This document shows, in pieces, positions 26,701 through 39,700 of a stretch of DNA of 64,000 bases. The position numbers and the translations under genes were made by a program. The notes beneath the pieces were generated by a model, which was not told the DNA's origin, did no database searches, and was given only the letters and a program-made list of their open reading frames with translations. The stretch's first letter is position 1; every line of letters begins with the position of its first letter. The DNA comes from Pteria penguin (lineage: Eukaryota > Mollusca > Bivalvia > Pterioida > Pteriidae): positions 45,544,287-45,608,286 of the forward strand of contig CM068586.1 of NCBI GenBank assembly GCA_035048485.1, written 5' to 3'.

Positions 26701-28712
26701 GTAATAGTTTGGTCTGGTTTTAAGGGCTATATGATGTTTATATATATGTGTAATAGTTTGGCCTGCTTTTAAGTTCTATATGATGTTTATATATGTGTAA
26801 TAGTTTGGCCTGCTTTTAAGTTCTGTATGATGTTTATATATGTGTGTAATAGTTTGGCCTGGTTTTAAGTTCTATATGATGTTTATATATGTGTAATAGT
26901 TTGGTCTGGTTTTAAGTTCTATATGATATTTATATATGTGTGTAATAGTTTGGCCTGGTTTTAAGTTCTATATGATGTTTATATATATGTGTAATAGTTT
27001 GGTCTGGTTTTAAGTTCTATATGATATTTATATATGTGTGTAATAGTTTGGCCTGGTTTTAAGTTCTGTATGATGTTTATATATATGTGTAATAGTTTGG
27101 CCTGCTTTTAAGTTCTATATGATGTTTATATATATGTGTAATAGTTTGGTCTGGTTTTAAGTTCTATATGATATTTATATATGTGTGTAATAGTTTGGCC
27201 TGGTTTTAAGTTCTATATGATGTTTATATATATATGTAATAGTTTGGCCTGGTTTTAAGTTCTGTATGATGCTTATATATGTGTAATTTCTCACTTCAGG
27301 ATCCACTGCATACTCAGTACGTGGAGTACAGCAGATCATGACAGAAATCATGACAAATGGTCCAGTAGAGGGCGCTTTCACTGTCTTTGCTGATTTCCCA
27401 CAATACAAATCTGGTATGCTTCTTGTAGAATGTTTCAGATTCTGTAGATGCAAATTATGTATCTTTATATAAGAAAGATCACTCTTGCAATGACAAAATA
27501 CCATACTGGTAATTTTTTTTTTATTTAATGAAAAACCTAAATTGTGATTCTTTTCAAAAGTTTTTACCTCCGACAAAAAAAATTTAAAGAATGACATTAT
27601 GTGAATAAATGCCAAAGATATATTTACCTAGTTAAATATCAAACATAATTATTAAAATTTTTTTTCATATATAGTTATAGAGACTTCTGTCTCTATTTCA
27701 TTTTTTTCCATTCTTGTTTAGATTTTATATGCTTTTAAAAAGGTATCTTATACATGTACAGTATGCACTACCTCATGGTCATGTAAGATATATATATATA
27801 CATGTATAATTATGAATAACATAATAATAACAGATAATCCTTAATTTTGAAAAAAAAATGTCTACTGAAAAATATTGACGTTTCTGTACTATAATATATA
27901 ATACTCACAAGTATACTGTTGGGAAATTGGATAAGATAATATTATTCATGTATCTTGTAATGTGTGTTCTAGGAGTATACAAACACACCACTGGATCCGC
28001 CCTTGGTGGTCATGCTATAAGAATTATGGGATGGGGAACAGAAGGTGGAGATGATTACTGGCTTGTTGCCAATTCCTGGAACCCAGATTGGGGAGATCAA
28101 GGTGAGATAACTCTATAAAGTGTTTGCACAAGTAATTTCTTCCAGAAGGAAACAAATATACAGTAATAAGATGATAACACTTTCAAATTAACTGACCAAA
28201 TTTTGTATTCACTGGCCCTAAAATATTCAATGGCATTCTGGAAACATGTAATAAAACCCTCAAAATTGATAAAATTTGGTGATCTTCTAAACATCTCTTT
28301 TTATTATTAGTGTTTATATAGCACCATTTGATTTATTCATCCTACATTCGTTTTAATTTCAATCTTTTTTCTTGCAATTAAAAATAAATTGATAACTAAA
28401 ACATAAATTAAATACATCACCAATTTCTGAAAATTCATCAGTAAAGCACAGGAGTTCATGTATTCTGTTATTTATCCAAAATAACCTAACCTGTGTTTTA
28501 GTAAGGAGGCAAGAAACAACACTGTAATCTGATGTGGTCAATGTCTGTGAGAACATGTACGACATTTTAGCACCAGGTTGCTGAATGTAGCATTTTTTCA
28601 CATTTTTTCACATTTTTATGTTTTATTTCCAGGTACCTTTAAAATCTTGAGAGGAAGAGATGAATGTGGAATAGAATCGCAGATCTCTGCTGGAGAGCCG
28701 AAATTGTCATAA
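19156..28712 (+). CDS. CTSB: Cathepsin B-type lysosomal cysteine protease, complete
   Basis: Eight exons (19156-19290, 21255-21470, 22412-22527, 23428-23512, 24574-24721, 27300-27413, 27973-28101, 28633-28712) join in phase to 340 codons, the usual preprocathepsin B length. Residues 1-16 form a signal peptide. The propeptide follows, and the mature enzyme starts near the LPASFDAR motif (about residue 88). Catalytic Cys116 lies in QGSCGSCW with the oxyanion Gln at 111, His285 in [11 protein letters not shown], and Asn305 in NSWN. The occluding loop keeps the paired histidines (CDHHV, residues 194-198) that give cathepsin B its dipeptidyl-carboxypeptidase activity. It is expected in lysosomes, or secreted for digestion or immunity. 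Every exon border has AG/GT. The active-site Cys-Trp is the end of exon 2. Intron 5 carries a 1.8 kb minisatellite. An AATAAA signal follows 94 bases after the stop. Confidence 0.95.
23699..23770. repeat. (TA)n microsatellite in cathepsin B intron 4
   Basis: An imperfect TA run with two interruptions, directly visible. Confidence 0.95.
25518..27286. repeat. Minisatellite in cathepsin B intron 5, about 49 bp unit, about 36 copies
   Basis: Key phrase 'taatagtttggtctggtttt' followed by 'aagttctatatgatgtttat' and a short, variable TA/TG stretch. Copies alternate between ggtctgg and ggcctgg, and the TA/TG spacer length varies, so the unit is 46-51 bp. The array stops about 14 bp before the acceptor of exon 6 (27298-27299). 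The TG/TA-rich spacer therefore lies where the branch site and pyrimidine tract of that exon should be. Confidence 0.95.
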
Positions 28713-28805
28713 AGTCATCATGTAGTAATTTGTATGCCATGAACTGATATTTTTACCACCATTAAATTATTATTTCTTAGACATTTCTGGCATCAATGCC
28801 CAGTC

Positions 28806-28811
28806 AATAAA
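28806..28811 (+). promoter_or_regulatory. Polyadenylation signal of the cathepsin B gene
   Basis: AATAAA in 'cagtcaataaaagc', 94 bases after the stop codon. A second AATAAA occurs about 95 bp further on (near 28901) and may be an alternative signal. Confidence 0.7.
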
Positions 28812-28984
28812 AGCAATATTATTTTAGGGTATCATGTATGCAGTTCTCCATAACTTTGTACATTCCTCTTCCTGCCAAATATTCTCATGTCATCACTGAC
28901 AATAAATGGACATTTGTTACTTTATTGATATTTCTTACAATAAATTTATCATGGTTAGTGATCAGTTCTTTTTTCCAATGAAAC

Positions 28985-29060
28985 AGACTCTACATAGCTC
29001 AGTTAGTAGAGTGGTTGGCTCAGAGATCAGGAGTTCCTAGGTCTGAACTCCACCAATGTC
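28985..29060 (+). mobile_element. tRNA-like SINE head
   Basis: 'tagctcagttagtagagtgg' is a good A-box region and 'aggtctgaactcc' a degraded B box about 40 bp later. No matched acceptor stem is present, so it is a tRNA-derived SINE remnant and not a tRNA gene. Confidence 0.6.
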
Positions 29061-30199
29061 ATACTATCAGATATGACAAACAATGAAATCCCACGACAAG
29101 TTGGATAAATATCTAGTTAAATATCTCACACTGGTTCTGTTAGTTTTCATTGCACTGAAGTCAAAATTCTTGTGTAGTGCATTGGCAGATGCTGTCAGTA
29201 TGCAAGTCGGTATGCAAGTGAAACAACTTTCATGTGATGTGAAACAATAAAACCAGCAAGCCAAATAAAAAACTAAAAAATTAGAAAGAGTTGAACAACA
29301 AATTTTTTTCTCTCAGTGAACAAGATTTAAACAATCAAGTACAATGTATTCATCATTTCCTGGTGAAGACTTACACACATGTAAAAGATTATGTAATTAT
29401 CACAAGTGATCATTTAAAGTTTTATAAATTTCCTTGTTTCTGTATATACATGAAAATATTTCCTCATGTGTAAAACATGTGAGCAATACGAAAAATTCCT
29501 TCCTTAATAATATTTTTAACCTCTCCCTTCTCGTCTACATAAAAAGATAAATGATCTTTGTATCACCTATGATGCAAAACCACACAAAGAGATCATTTGT
29601 CTAGTGGCTGTATGTCTGCTTTTCTAGAAAAAGTTGTACTTTTGAAAAATGATTCAAAAGCAACACGTTCTTTTAAACAGTCTGGTCTTTGCACAGTGAA
29701 GAGCTGTATATGCAACTGGTATTCCTTGTTTCATGAAGATGAAATGTATAAACCTTGAAAGCTTATGAAAATAATTTTACAACAAGCCTTGTTGGAAGAT
29801 AACAGAGCTTACCGGTCGCAGTCAATTTTAAATACATAAAGTTTTTTTGTAAGTAGATGAATCTTCAAGGTCAAGGTCAAAATGTTTTGATACATAATGA
29901 AAGGTCTTGTCACAGTACACACATGAAATACTTAAGCCCTATCTCTGGCTGTTCATAAGTTATGACCAAGGTAAATTTTTGTAAGAGTATGTCAAACTTC
30001 AAGGTCAAGCTCACAATGTCAAAAATTTTGGTACCCAATGAAATGTCTTGGCACAAGGAATGCACATGTGCAATAAGTCTCTGATGGTTCTAAAGTTATG
30101 ATCCAGGTTAAAGTCTTTGTTTCTGCACAACAACAATGCTGACAACGACAACAACGCCTGGGTTATGACACTAGGATTTGCTAGTAGACCGATTGAATG
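29061..30199. other. Intergenic DNA with degenerate repeat
   Basis: No gene is recognised. From 29860 to 30120 there is a loose repeat of 'ttcaaggtcaaggtca', 'aatgaaa.gtctt' and 'gttc.taagttatga.c' phrases, a diverged dispersed repeat typical of bivalve intergenic DNA. Confidence 0.5.
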
Positions 30200-30455
30200 T
30201 GTAATAAGAGTGAGGACTTGATGGCTAGATTCAGAATCAAACCCAGAACCTTTCACCTTTTACTGCTTTACCTACTAACACTATGAACTGATCTTCAACA
30301 ACCAACCCAAAAATATCTGGGGAAGCTTTACACATCAGAGTATACCCAATATATTATCTTATTGGAAGGACGGACATCGGCTTTCCAAGATGGGAATCAA
30401 ACTCAGGATCTCTCGGTCACAAATTGTGCATTTCATCCATTAAGCTACACCAGGT
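30200..30455 (-). mobile_element. Two tRNA-derived SINE remnants, minus strand
   Basis: On the minus strand, 'tgtagcttaatggatgaaat' (A-box-like, near 30430-30450) precedes 'gagtttgattccc' (B-box-like, near 30386-30398). A second B-box-like 'gggtttgattctg' lies near 30231-30243. Both are too degraded for tRNA genes. Confidence 0.55.
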
Positions 30456-30789
30456 CACAACCAATACATGTACATATATTCACAACATCTTTAGGATAAT
30501 AAATCACCTTAGAAAAATCTGAAACAACAAACAGATCAAACTCCGTAATACCACCAGACTGGCCTGCCCCCAATGCAGTTAATAATTACAATGCTTAATG
30601 GGTATGAATTTACAGGTAGATAAAAGAACAGGGGAAAGTCGCATACTGATTCATCATAAATTTCATGACAATCCTTAGATGTTGTGAATCTTTTCTCGCT
30701 GTAACCTTGATCTTGTACAAATGACATATGGTCATGATAATTCCTTTTTATCTGTGTACTTCAAGTTATCAAGGTAACAGTCAACTATG

Positions 30790-31870
30790 GATGAGTAAAA
30801 TGCTTAGATACTGAGTGGCAGTCAATAAGGAACACCCAATATACTAGACATAGTAGAGATATACTCATTAGTATGTACATGTAGTAAAGTGCTAAGACAC
30901 CAAGTGGTAGTCATTAAGGAATATTCATTCTACTAGGCATAGTAGAGATATACTCATTAATATGTAGTAAAGTGCTAAGATATCGAGCGGTAGTCAATAC
31001 AGAACACCCATTCTACTAGACATAGTGAAGAATTACTCATTAGTATGTAGTAAAGTGCTAAGATATCGAGCGGTAGTCAATAAGGAACCTGCATTCTACT
31101 AGGCATAGTAGAGATACACTCATTAGTATGTAGTAAAGTGCTAAGACACCGAGTGGTAGTCAATAAGGAACATCCATTCTACTAGGCATAGTTGAGATAT
31201 ACTCATTAGTACAATGTATGTAGTAAAGTGCTTAGACACCGAGTGGTAGTCATTAAGGAACATCCATTTTACTAGGCATAGTGAAGATATACTCATTAGT
31301 ATGTAGTAAAGTGCTAAGACACCGAGTGGTAGTCATTAAGGAACATCCATTCTACTAGGCATAGTAGAGATATAGTCATTAGTATGTAGTAAAGTGCTAA
31401 GACACCGAGTGGTAGTCATTAAGGAACATCCATTCTACTAGGCATAGTAGAGATATACTCATTAGTATGTAGTAAAGTGCTAAGATATCGAGTGGTAGTC
31501 ATTAAGGAACATCCATTCTACTAGGCATAGTGAAGATATACTCATTAGTATGTAGTAAAGTGCTAAGACACCGAGTGGTAGTCAATAAGGAACATTCATT
31601 CTACTAGGCATAGTAGAGATATACTCATTAATATGTAGTAAAGTGCTAAGATATCGAGCGGTAGTCAATACAGAACACCCATTCTACTAGACATAGTGAA
31701 GAAATACTCATTAGTATGTAGTAAAGTGCTAAGATATCGAGCGGTAGTCAATAAGGAACATTCATTCTACTAGGCATAGTAGAGATACACTCATTAGTAT
31801 GTAGTAAAGTGCTAAGATACCGAGAGGTTATCAATAAGGAACATCAGTTTGCTAGACATAATAGAGGTAT
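30790..31870. repeat. Minisatellite, about 83 bp unit, about 12-13 copies
   Basis: Key phrases in each unit are 'tactcattagtatgtagtaa', 'agtgctaaga', 'gtggtagtca', 'taaggaacatccattctact' and 'aggcatagtagagata'. Variants with 'tatcgagcgg' plus 'tacagaacaccc' recur as an ordered pair in two places, indicating a higher-order duplication within the array. Confidence 0.95.
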
Positions 31871-32326
31871 AGGCTATAACAGACCCCTAGAAGAACCAGG
31901 ATAAGCCGCCATGGAGAAGCAAGCTAACCAGTAACACCTGTATTGATGCCGTAATATTATCTGACCTAGTGAAACTTGTCATATGAGGTGATAATAGTCA
32001 TACTGTTGTCACAATCGGTAAAAAGTCATAATTATTAAAAATGTTGGTTAGTTTTTGTATGATCACAGAAACGAACAACAACATGAATCTTAGAAGAATG
32101 AGCAAGTATTGAAAAGTCCACTGAAGTTGAATTTAATTTAAAAGGTTTCCACAATACAGTTACTATGTGTGACAGTTTCCTCCATGTTTCTGGTAACCTA
32201 TGAATAAAGCTTGTAATGATGCCATAGACCTATCAGATGATATGTTGACTTAGCAGATAAGTTAAAATATTCCAAAGGGAATGCAATGAATCCTGTTCGT
32301 GTTGCTGTTTCAATGTTTTAGTCAAT
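31871..32326. other. Intergenic DNA, nothing recognised
   Basis: No gene, RNA or repeat pattern was recognised between the minisatellite and the fold-back element. Confidence 0.5.
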
Positions 32327-32463
32327 GGCCTTTTTCAAGAAAATATGAACTTAAAAATGTCTTGCATCTTGGCTCTGTAAAGAATAATTGCAGATAAGTA
32401 TATTCATTCTTTACAAAGCCAAGATGTGAGATATTTTTCAGTTCATATTTCTTGAAAAAGGCC
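32327..32463. mobile_element. 137 bp fold-back MITE
   Basis: The arms start ggcctttttcaagaaaatat and end with the near-inverse atatttcttgaaaaaggcc. About 57 of 60 bases pair, with a short loop around 32390. Non-coding hairpin element. Confidence 0.8.
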
Positions 32464-33740
32464 ACCTGTAGAAACAAAACAACAAGAACAAGATTTATCA
32501 GCGGATAAGTATGTCATCTTGTCAACATTCAGTAAACTGGTAAAAAAATTTTTTTTTTTTTTTTTTTTTTGGGGGGGGGGGGGGGGTTTGGTTTAGAAAT
32601 ACGCCAATATATCATTATCAATGCTGGAGGTTTCAAATCATTTAGATTTCTTGGATACAATAAGACCTTTGAAACTGACTGATAAGAATCAAGGAATGCC
32701 TCTGGTGGCCATATTTTCCATCTGATCAAAGCGAAGTTTGTTGATGGTGTTTCATATATAATTTCTGTGAAATTCTATAAAAATTCCCACAGCAATCTCA
32801 ATGAAATAGATAAAATTGTGATTTCTCATAGGACTTCATTGGAATTCTGAAGGTATTAATTGCCCCATTTGTTGAAAATTACATGCATTTCCAATTTAGG
32901 ACTGCTTTTATAAGACTTCAAAATCCAAAATCCTGTAAAGTTAATGATTTGATCTCACAGTTCTGGAGATCTCTATAATGATCAATCAGAATCTAAGAAA
33001 GCCTCTGAAGGCCATGTTTAACTTTTCATTAAAACCACAGTAGGATGATTTGCAGAGAACTTTGAATTATTAAATATACAAGCCAAAATATTGCAATTTT
33101 TGGCCAGAATTGGCCACATGGTTTTAGGGAAAATACTATGAACTTAACAAATCATCAACGCAAAGTTAAATAACACAGTGAACTAAAAACATGCACTTGA
33201 TTTTCAATAAGTTAAAGAAAACCTCTAAGGATCCCTTTTTATTTTGCAGTGATAATTATTTGGGTTTTTTTTAGAAACAAATTCTTCTGATTAATATATA
33301 TCACAACAATCCTGAACAAATTTAAAAATTATAGTTAACAAACAACAGTATTCCATTGGTTACTGAATACAATCATTTCATATTTTGAAAAATATATCTC
33401 TCCTAATTCTGTGCCCTTTTCATATTGCTTTCAAATAAATGCAGTAAACAAAGTAAATTTTTTATTGAAAAATAAAGTAAAACACTCCAAACTTTATAAG
33501 AAAGAACATTGGATCATCCTTAACTTAAATGTTTATCAAAATATTGTTTATAAAACTCTGATTTTGGTTTGATTTTTTATGGCACTATTTCAGAAAAATA
33601 GTATTCTCACATCTGGTCAAAAGTCAAGAAAATCAATATTACTGATACAAATTCTTCTCAAGAAATTTATATATGCAACTCCATATGGCAGTGGTAACAA
33701 ATAAAACCTTTCTTCAACAAATAAAACATAAATCAATAAA
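32464..33740. other. 3' flank of the RIOK3-like gene
   Basis: No gene. A T-run followed by a G-run (32545-32586) is low complexity. A tttattg at about 33459 would read as AATAAA on the minus strand, about 280 bases beyond the RIOK3 stop, a possible polyadenylation signal. Confidence 0.5.
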
Positions 33741-36700
33741 TCATCCGAGATTAATTTTGTCTTTGTCCACAACAACGAAGCTGCTTTCATCTATATCACT
33801 GTCACTATCTGATGAAATGGCTGTTTCTGCATCCCTTTTATCTTGTAAAGACTTCTGGTAAAAATACTCAAATGAATCATTTCTATCTTCTATTGGTATT
33901 TCTTCCTCCTCTGCTGCTTTTTCCTTCAAAGATTTCTCAAAGAAGTAGTCAAAAGCGTAATTTTTCTCACTGCACTGATGTGCAAGGAGCTCAGCACTTT
34001 TTTCCTTGTCATACCTCTGGACTTGTGCTTCAAAATCTTTGCCTTCACCTTTGATGTTAAGATTTGTGATGTGATTAAATAATTCTTCCGGGCTCAACAC
34101 ATCATGTACTCCGTATTTCTGGAAAAACTGTAAAATAATGACAAGTAAATCTGATTAAAACAAGCATACTGAGTATTGCTGAAGCAATATGTCCCCCACC
34201 AGTTTATATAAACTGCCTTAGTCCAAGGGCCATAACTCTTCCAAAAATTAGGTTAATCATGACCAAACTCTAACATGATCTGTTATTTATTGAGACAAAG
34301 CAGATATATACCAGATTTCAAGTCAACAAATATCAATGGTTGCAAAAAAAGTCCTGGAAACCAAAATGTCTCAGACAGACAGACAGACAGGAAATCCTCT
34401 CCAGTTTTACAGGTGGGAGACTAATAAATATGATTTTGCTGTAATTCTGCAATGCACATTTGCATTATTAGTGAGATTGGTTAGGTCAATGTCTATTCCT
34501 GCATGAAAATATTACACCTATATGGAAAACTCCACAGCTTAAGTAAACTAATATACAGTACAGACGTGTTGCTTGTTTCAATGACAACTGTAAGTGAACA
34601 TGTACACGCAGTTGAACCCGTAAGTGCAACTTACGATAAGTGTGTGTTTCAATAAAAATCGTAAGCATAAACTTAAGGTGAAAATTCATTGAGAGTTATG
34701 TGTGACTGTGAAGTACGAATTCATACTTAATCCTATGAATATCTTATTTACGGGATCTGTTATGGTTATGTCTGCAATTGTTAATTAAAAGGGCTACTGG
34801 TGTTATGGAGAAACTGCACAAAATATAGTTGGAAAAACATTTGAAATCACAGTGTGAGCAAATGTGGAAATTTACATTTGCTTATTCAAATCTCTGTTAA
34901 TTACAATGTGTATTGTGTAATTCTTAAAATTAAGACTAGATGTCGCCATCTGTGGTAGGAAGAAAAATTTTAAAATACCTGGACTTTATTGTAGAAATCT
35001 GACCTGACAAACATGTGTACCCATATATTACAAAAGTGAGTGAGCTTCAGCACAGTGCATTAGCTCATCCAGCACTATTCTATATTGAAGAAGTCAGGAT
35101 CAAGTAGTGAAGGAAACCAAAAGTGTCCAGAGAAATTACCTGTAGACAGCATTTCATTAGCAGATCACTTGGCTAGACAAGACTTTGCTTGTATTCTGAA
35201 TTTGACAGAAGTGGTTAGTGAACACTAGTGTTCACTTGCAGGCGGAAAAATAAAAATTGTTTTATCTGAACTTTTTGTTTGTTTCTAGCTGTATGCCAGT
35301 CTAAGAAACTTGACATTGTGCTACAATCAGTCTACAGTCCTCCCCACCAAATCTGTGCCCCTTGAAAATTTGTTATTATTTTTATATTTCTAAATTCATC
35401 TCCCAAAAACCTTCTGAAAAACTCTGATTCATTTTGAAGTAAATAATGATACCAATTTTTTAAAAAAACTAACATGATAAAATTACTGTGAAAAATAAAA
35501 AATATGGTTGTGAAATTAATATATCCAACAATATTAAGTTTATAGGAGACACTGCTTTAAAAATTTCATACTTCTTACAAATAGGAGGAAGATTTCTTTC
35601 ATATTTGGTGATTAAGATTCTCATATAGTAAATAATGGTAAAAATTTCTAGTATAGAAAACAATGGTAAAAATAAATAATAAATTTGTCAAATATTTTTG
35701 TTTATTTTAATGTTTTGTCATAAAAACTCATATTCTGCCATGTTGAATTTTACTACAGGAAAAGTCCTTTTCATATTGACATTTTTTGGACCAAAATTGA
35801 ACATCAATAACTTCAATATGTCAAGTGAAGATCTTTCTAGTTACAACTGAAATGTTTTGAATTCCTACACAAATTTTCATAACTATGTTCCTAAAATATT
35901 TAATTGCCATGTTTTGGGTGCACAGAACTGGTGGCAAGGACAGCAGGACAATTCCGGCATTTATAGAGTAGTTATATAGTCATATCTAGTCAACAAAAAT
36001 TCGCTCTATACAGAGCTAAATCAAATTTGGAAATCAACCGGATGATTTCATCTGGATGCAAATGCTGCACATCTTGTTCATGCTTGAATGAACAATTGAT
36101 TGTGAAAAAAGTACAATGTTCCTCGTTTCAACAAAATTAGGCAGAGATTCTCAAAGACCAAATGTTAATGATTAAATAGCTATCTGACCTGGAATTAGAA
36201 AACTACAAAGCATGTCCAGCAGATAAGATGTCATAATAAATGAATACTGATTCTTACACTGGAAATATTGCAACAGTCACGGTAAAGGAACTGCATAGCT
36301 CTGGGATGTGTGAGGTCGACAGCTTGAGATACATCTATAATCCAGGCTTTATCATCATGCCATAATGTGTTATATTCACTCAAGTCAGCATGAACAAGTT
36401 GACATTCAGAATACATCTTCTTCATGATCTGTAATCAGGAAAACAGCTAATAAATATTATGATATATCTTTAAAGCATAAATTAGTAAAAGAGGTAACCT
36501 TTGTCTTTGTTAAAATATAATTCAAGTCAAAGTAACCTTGTAAATTAAATTCTTAATATTAAACTGAACTTAGTGAAAGTTTGACAGAAATATATGGAAT
36601 TTAAAAACATCAGGAATCTGATACATATGCTTTTGGTAGAAAATAAATCTGAATATGCCAGATATAAAGGGGTACTGTAACAATGAATATGCCAGATATA

Positions 36701-39700
36701 AAGGGGAACTGCAACAATAAATATTCTGGTAACAAGAAATTCTTTAATCGACTTCTAATCATTTCTTGTTACCAGAATATACAATTTTTTGAGGATTATT
36801 TTCCAAAAATAAAGTATCCATTTAGTTGCTTTAACTTGGGATTGATTTCTGGATAAAATGTGAATAGTGGAAACAGTGATTTATACTTGTGAACTTTATA
36901 TTTGATTTTTTAATGCTCTTTGTGATCAATAATGCCTCTAAAATGTTGGGCTATAGTTACTTGGATGGAAAATCCATTTCTATCAACAACTTTTCAGACA
37001 TGGAGCTAAATTTAAGCAGACAGTTATCAAACTCTTAAATACCCGGTATAATAGCCCTATCTGAATAACAAACTCAGACTGTTAATACCATAAGCCAACC
37101 ACTTATCCACTGTGTAATGCTTGCCCTGCTGCCCTGTTTGACAACAAAGTATACCAGTAAAATAACTAGGAACAAGAATAAATCTACCATGCCATCATTC
37201 TAGGCAGAAACTACATTCAAATGAAGTCAGAGAAATGGTAAGATCAATCAACTTACACTTTCCATTTGTGCGTAGGCCATTTCCATATCTGCATAGGATA
37301 AATTAGCGTCTTTCAGTTTTGGGGCTGGTTGGCGATCTTTACCAATGAAGGACATGACCAATATATGTTTTCTTAGCAATTGGACTTCTGGGCAGGGTAT
37401 TCCAAATTTCTTCATTCTACATAAAGATGTACAATATATTTTCAATACTATTACAGCTATTACCGGTATAATATCTAAATCGTGAACATAAAAAATTCAC
37501 ATGTCATTTTTTTATGTCTTACTGGAAACAAATATGTCCTTGATCAAATTAAATTGTAAATTTACCTTGTAAGATTTGCTGTCTCTTTCTCTCCCCATAT
37601 TTTCATGATCTTTCGTGGATTGTATTTTTTGTAATCATCTTTAGCAAATCTGTGATCTCCATGAACATATTTCTCTCGTGTCTTGAACTCATTTAATGTT
37701 GTTTTGTAAATCTTTATTGCGCATTCTTGTGCTAATTGGTGCTCTTTGTGACTGTAACATTAGAAGGGTTGAAAATCAACCAAAATCAAGACAGAATATA
37801 CTACAAAGAAGGAATATGGTCTTCATCTGACTTGCATCTGCCTCATCACACAAAATCTCAAAACTGAAGACAGAATATGTAAAAGACATTTTACATTAAT
37901 TATTATTAAGATCATCCAAGTGCAGATCAAACAAGGGAAACTCCATTGAGAATGGCTACTAATGCTCAGGGGCAGTTCCAGGATTGAACCAGACTGGTGC
38001 CTCATTGGAATCTTGTCTTTTGGATTAACACAGTGAGAATCAAGCCCCTTTATCATGGTGAACAATAGCGTAAAATCCTTCACTGCTTCAAGTTAGTCTA
38101 CTGTATACAGTGTAAATCAATATCTCTTTACAAAGCATCAGGTAGATGTCATCCCAATACCAGTGAAATGATCTTGGCCTGAGGTAAAAACGAAAAAACA
38201 AACCTAGGAAAGTGAGATCTGACTTAGTCATATAACAACAAACACAAGTACATATCAAGCTTACCTTCCTCCATAGGCATGAAATACCACAGATTCCTTT
38301 CCCGTGCTGATACTACCACTGACAGACTCTAGTGTGCCGTTATTCACCATCTTGTACAATAATAGCTTAGTCTTTTGGTCTATTACATGTTCCTACAATA
38401 TTAACATCCAGTAAGTAGCTGATTTGCTTATTTATGATATTTCAAACTCCTGCATGCTAATGAGATCATTTATCAGATTACAAATTTCCAACTGGCTTGT
38501 CTTTAAAATTCACACTTCTAATTGGCTCAATTAAAAGATTACAAATACACATAGAAATATTACTTAAAAAAACCTTTAAAACTAAACAATGTACAACATA
38601 CAGATGATCATTGTATCCTTCAGCAAAATCATGGCACTGCCTTTTTTGTTATTTCATAAACACCACATGCTTTATCAGTATACTCCTTTATATATCTGTT
38701 GTACTTACCGTTGTAGAATGTTCTTTCTTCTCATGAAGTCTCTGACTGCGTTTATTCTCAGCAAGGGAGTGAGCCTTTAGTTTATTATACACTTTATTGG
38801 TTAATTTCATGTCCATGCCTTCTCCATCCCCACAGTGGAGCTCTGGGGGTAACTGAAACACATAGATGTAGGAAACTATAATCATGACCAAATATTTAAT
38901 AATCTCTCAAAACATTTTTACTTTCAGAAATTGAATATGACAAGTTGGTATTTCAAGTTTCTGAAAAGGGAAAATTTCGGAAATGCTTCTCTCCAACTTG
39001 TTGGAGTATGAAAATGTAATCCGCAATGAAAAAGAAACTGCGGAAATGTTGGTGATATAATACAATATTGTGCTTTTTTGAAATACACTAGGACACTTAC
39101 TGGTAAACAAAAGGAACTGACAACGATTAGAAACATAAACCAGCAAAACTTACATCCATCAGTTTTGACGCATTGCGTCTTCCACAGATTACAGCATCAT
39201 GTTTAGTGGTAATGTTTTTGCCGCGACCTGCTGTACCATTCTTATTAAAATTTGGAAGAGGTTCATCTGTAGAAAAAAAAATTATATATTTATAATACAA
39301 TAAAGATCTGCTATAATAGCATAACATAACTAAATGATAATATTAGGCAAACATTATTATAAAAAACTTCCAATTTACTTGTTCAGTTGTTGTCAAAAGC
39401 TCAAATATCAGATCATCTAATTTCTTTCATGTACAGTTGATTTCTAATAAATCATACTTCAAAAACTCAAAAACATCATCCAGTCCAAACAACCTTTCAA
39501 TTCATTTTATCAACACCAGGAAACTTTGAAAAATTGAACTTACCAAAGATATTACTTGATCAAGAAGGTCCCTTACACAGTGACGTGTCAAAGTCTGACT
39601 GTATTGTAAATTTCCACGACAGCTTTCAAAAGATCTTGCTACTTCTATAAGTCTTATCATGAAATACATGTGCATATAGCTCAGTAAATGGAACATCTAC

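Noticed and set aside
25518..27286. Possible CRISPR or satellite centromere
   Set aside because: Intronic minisatellite with a variable TA/TG spacer, inside a normally spliced gene.
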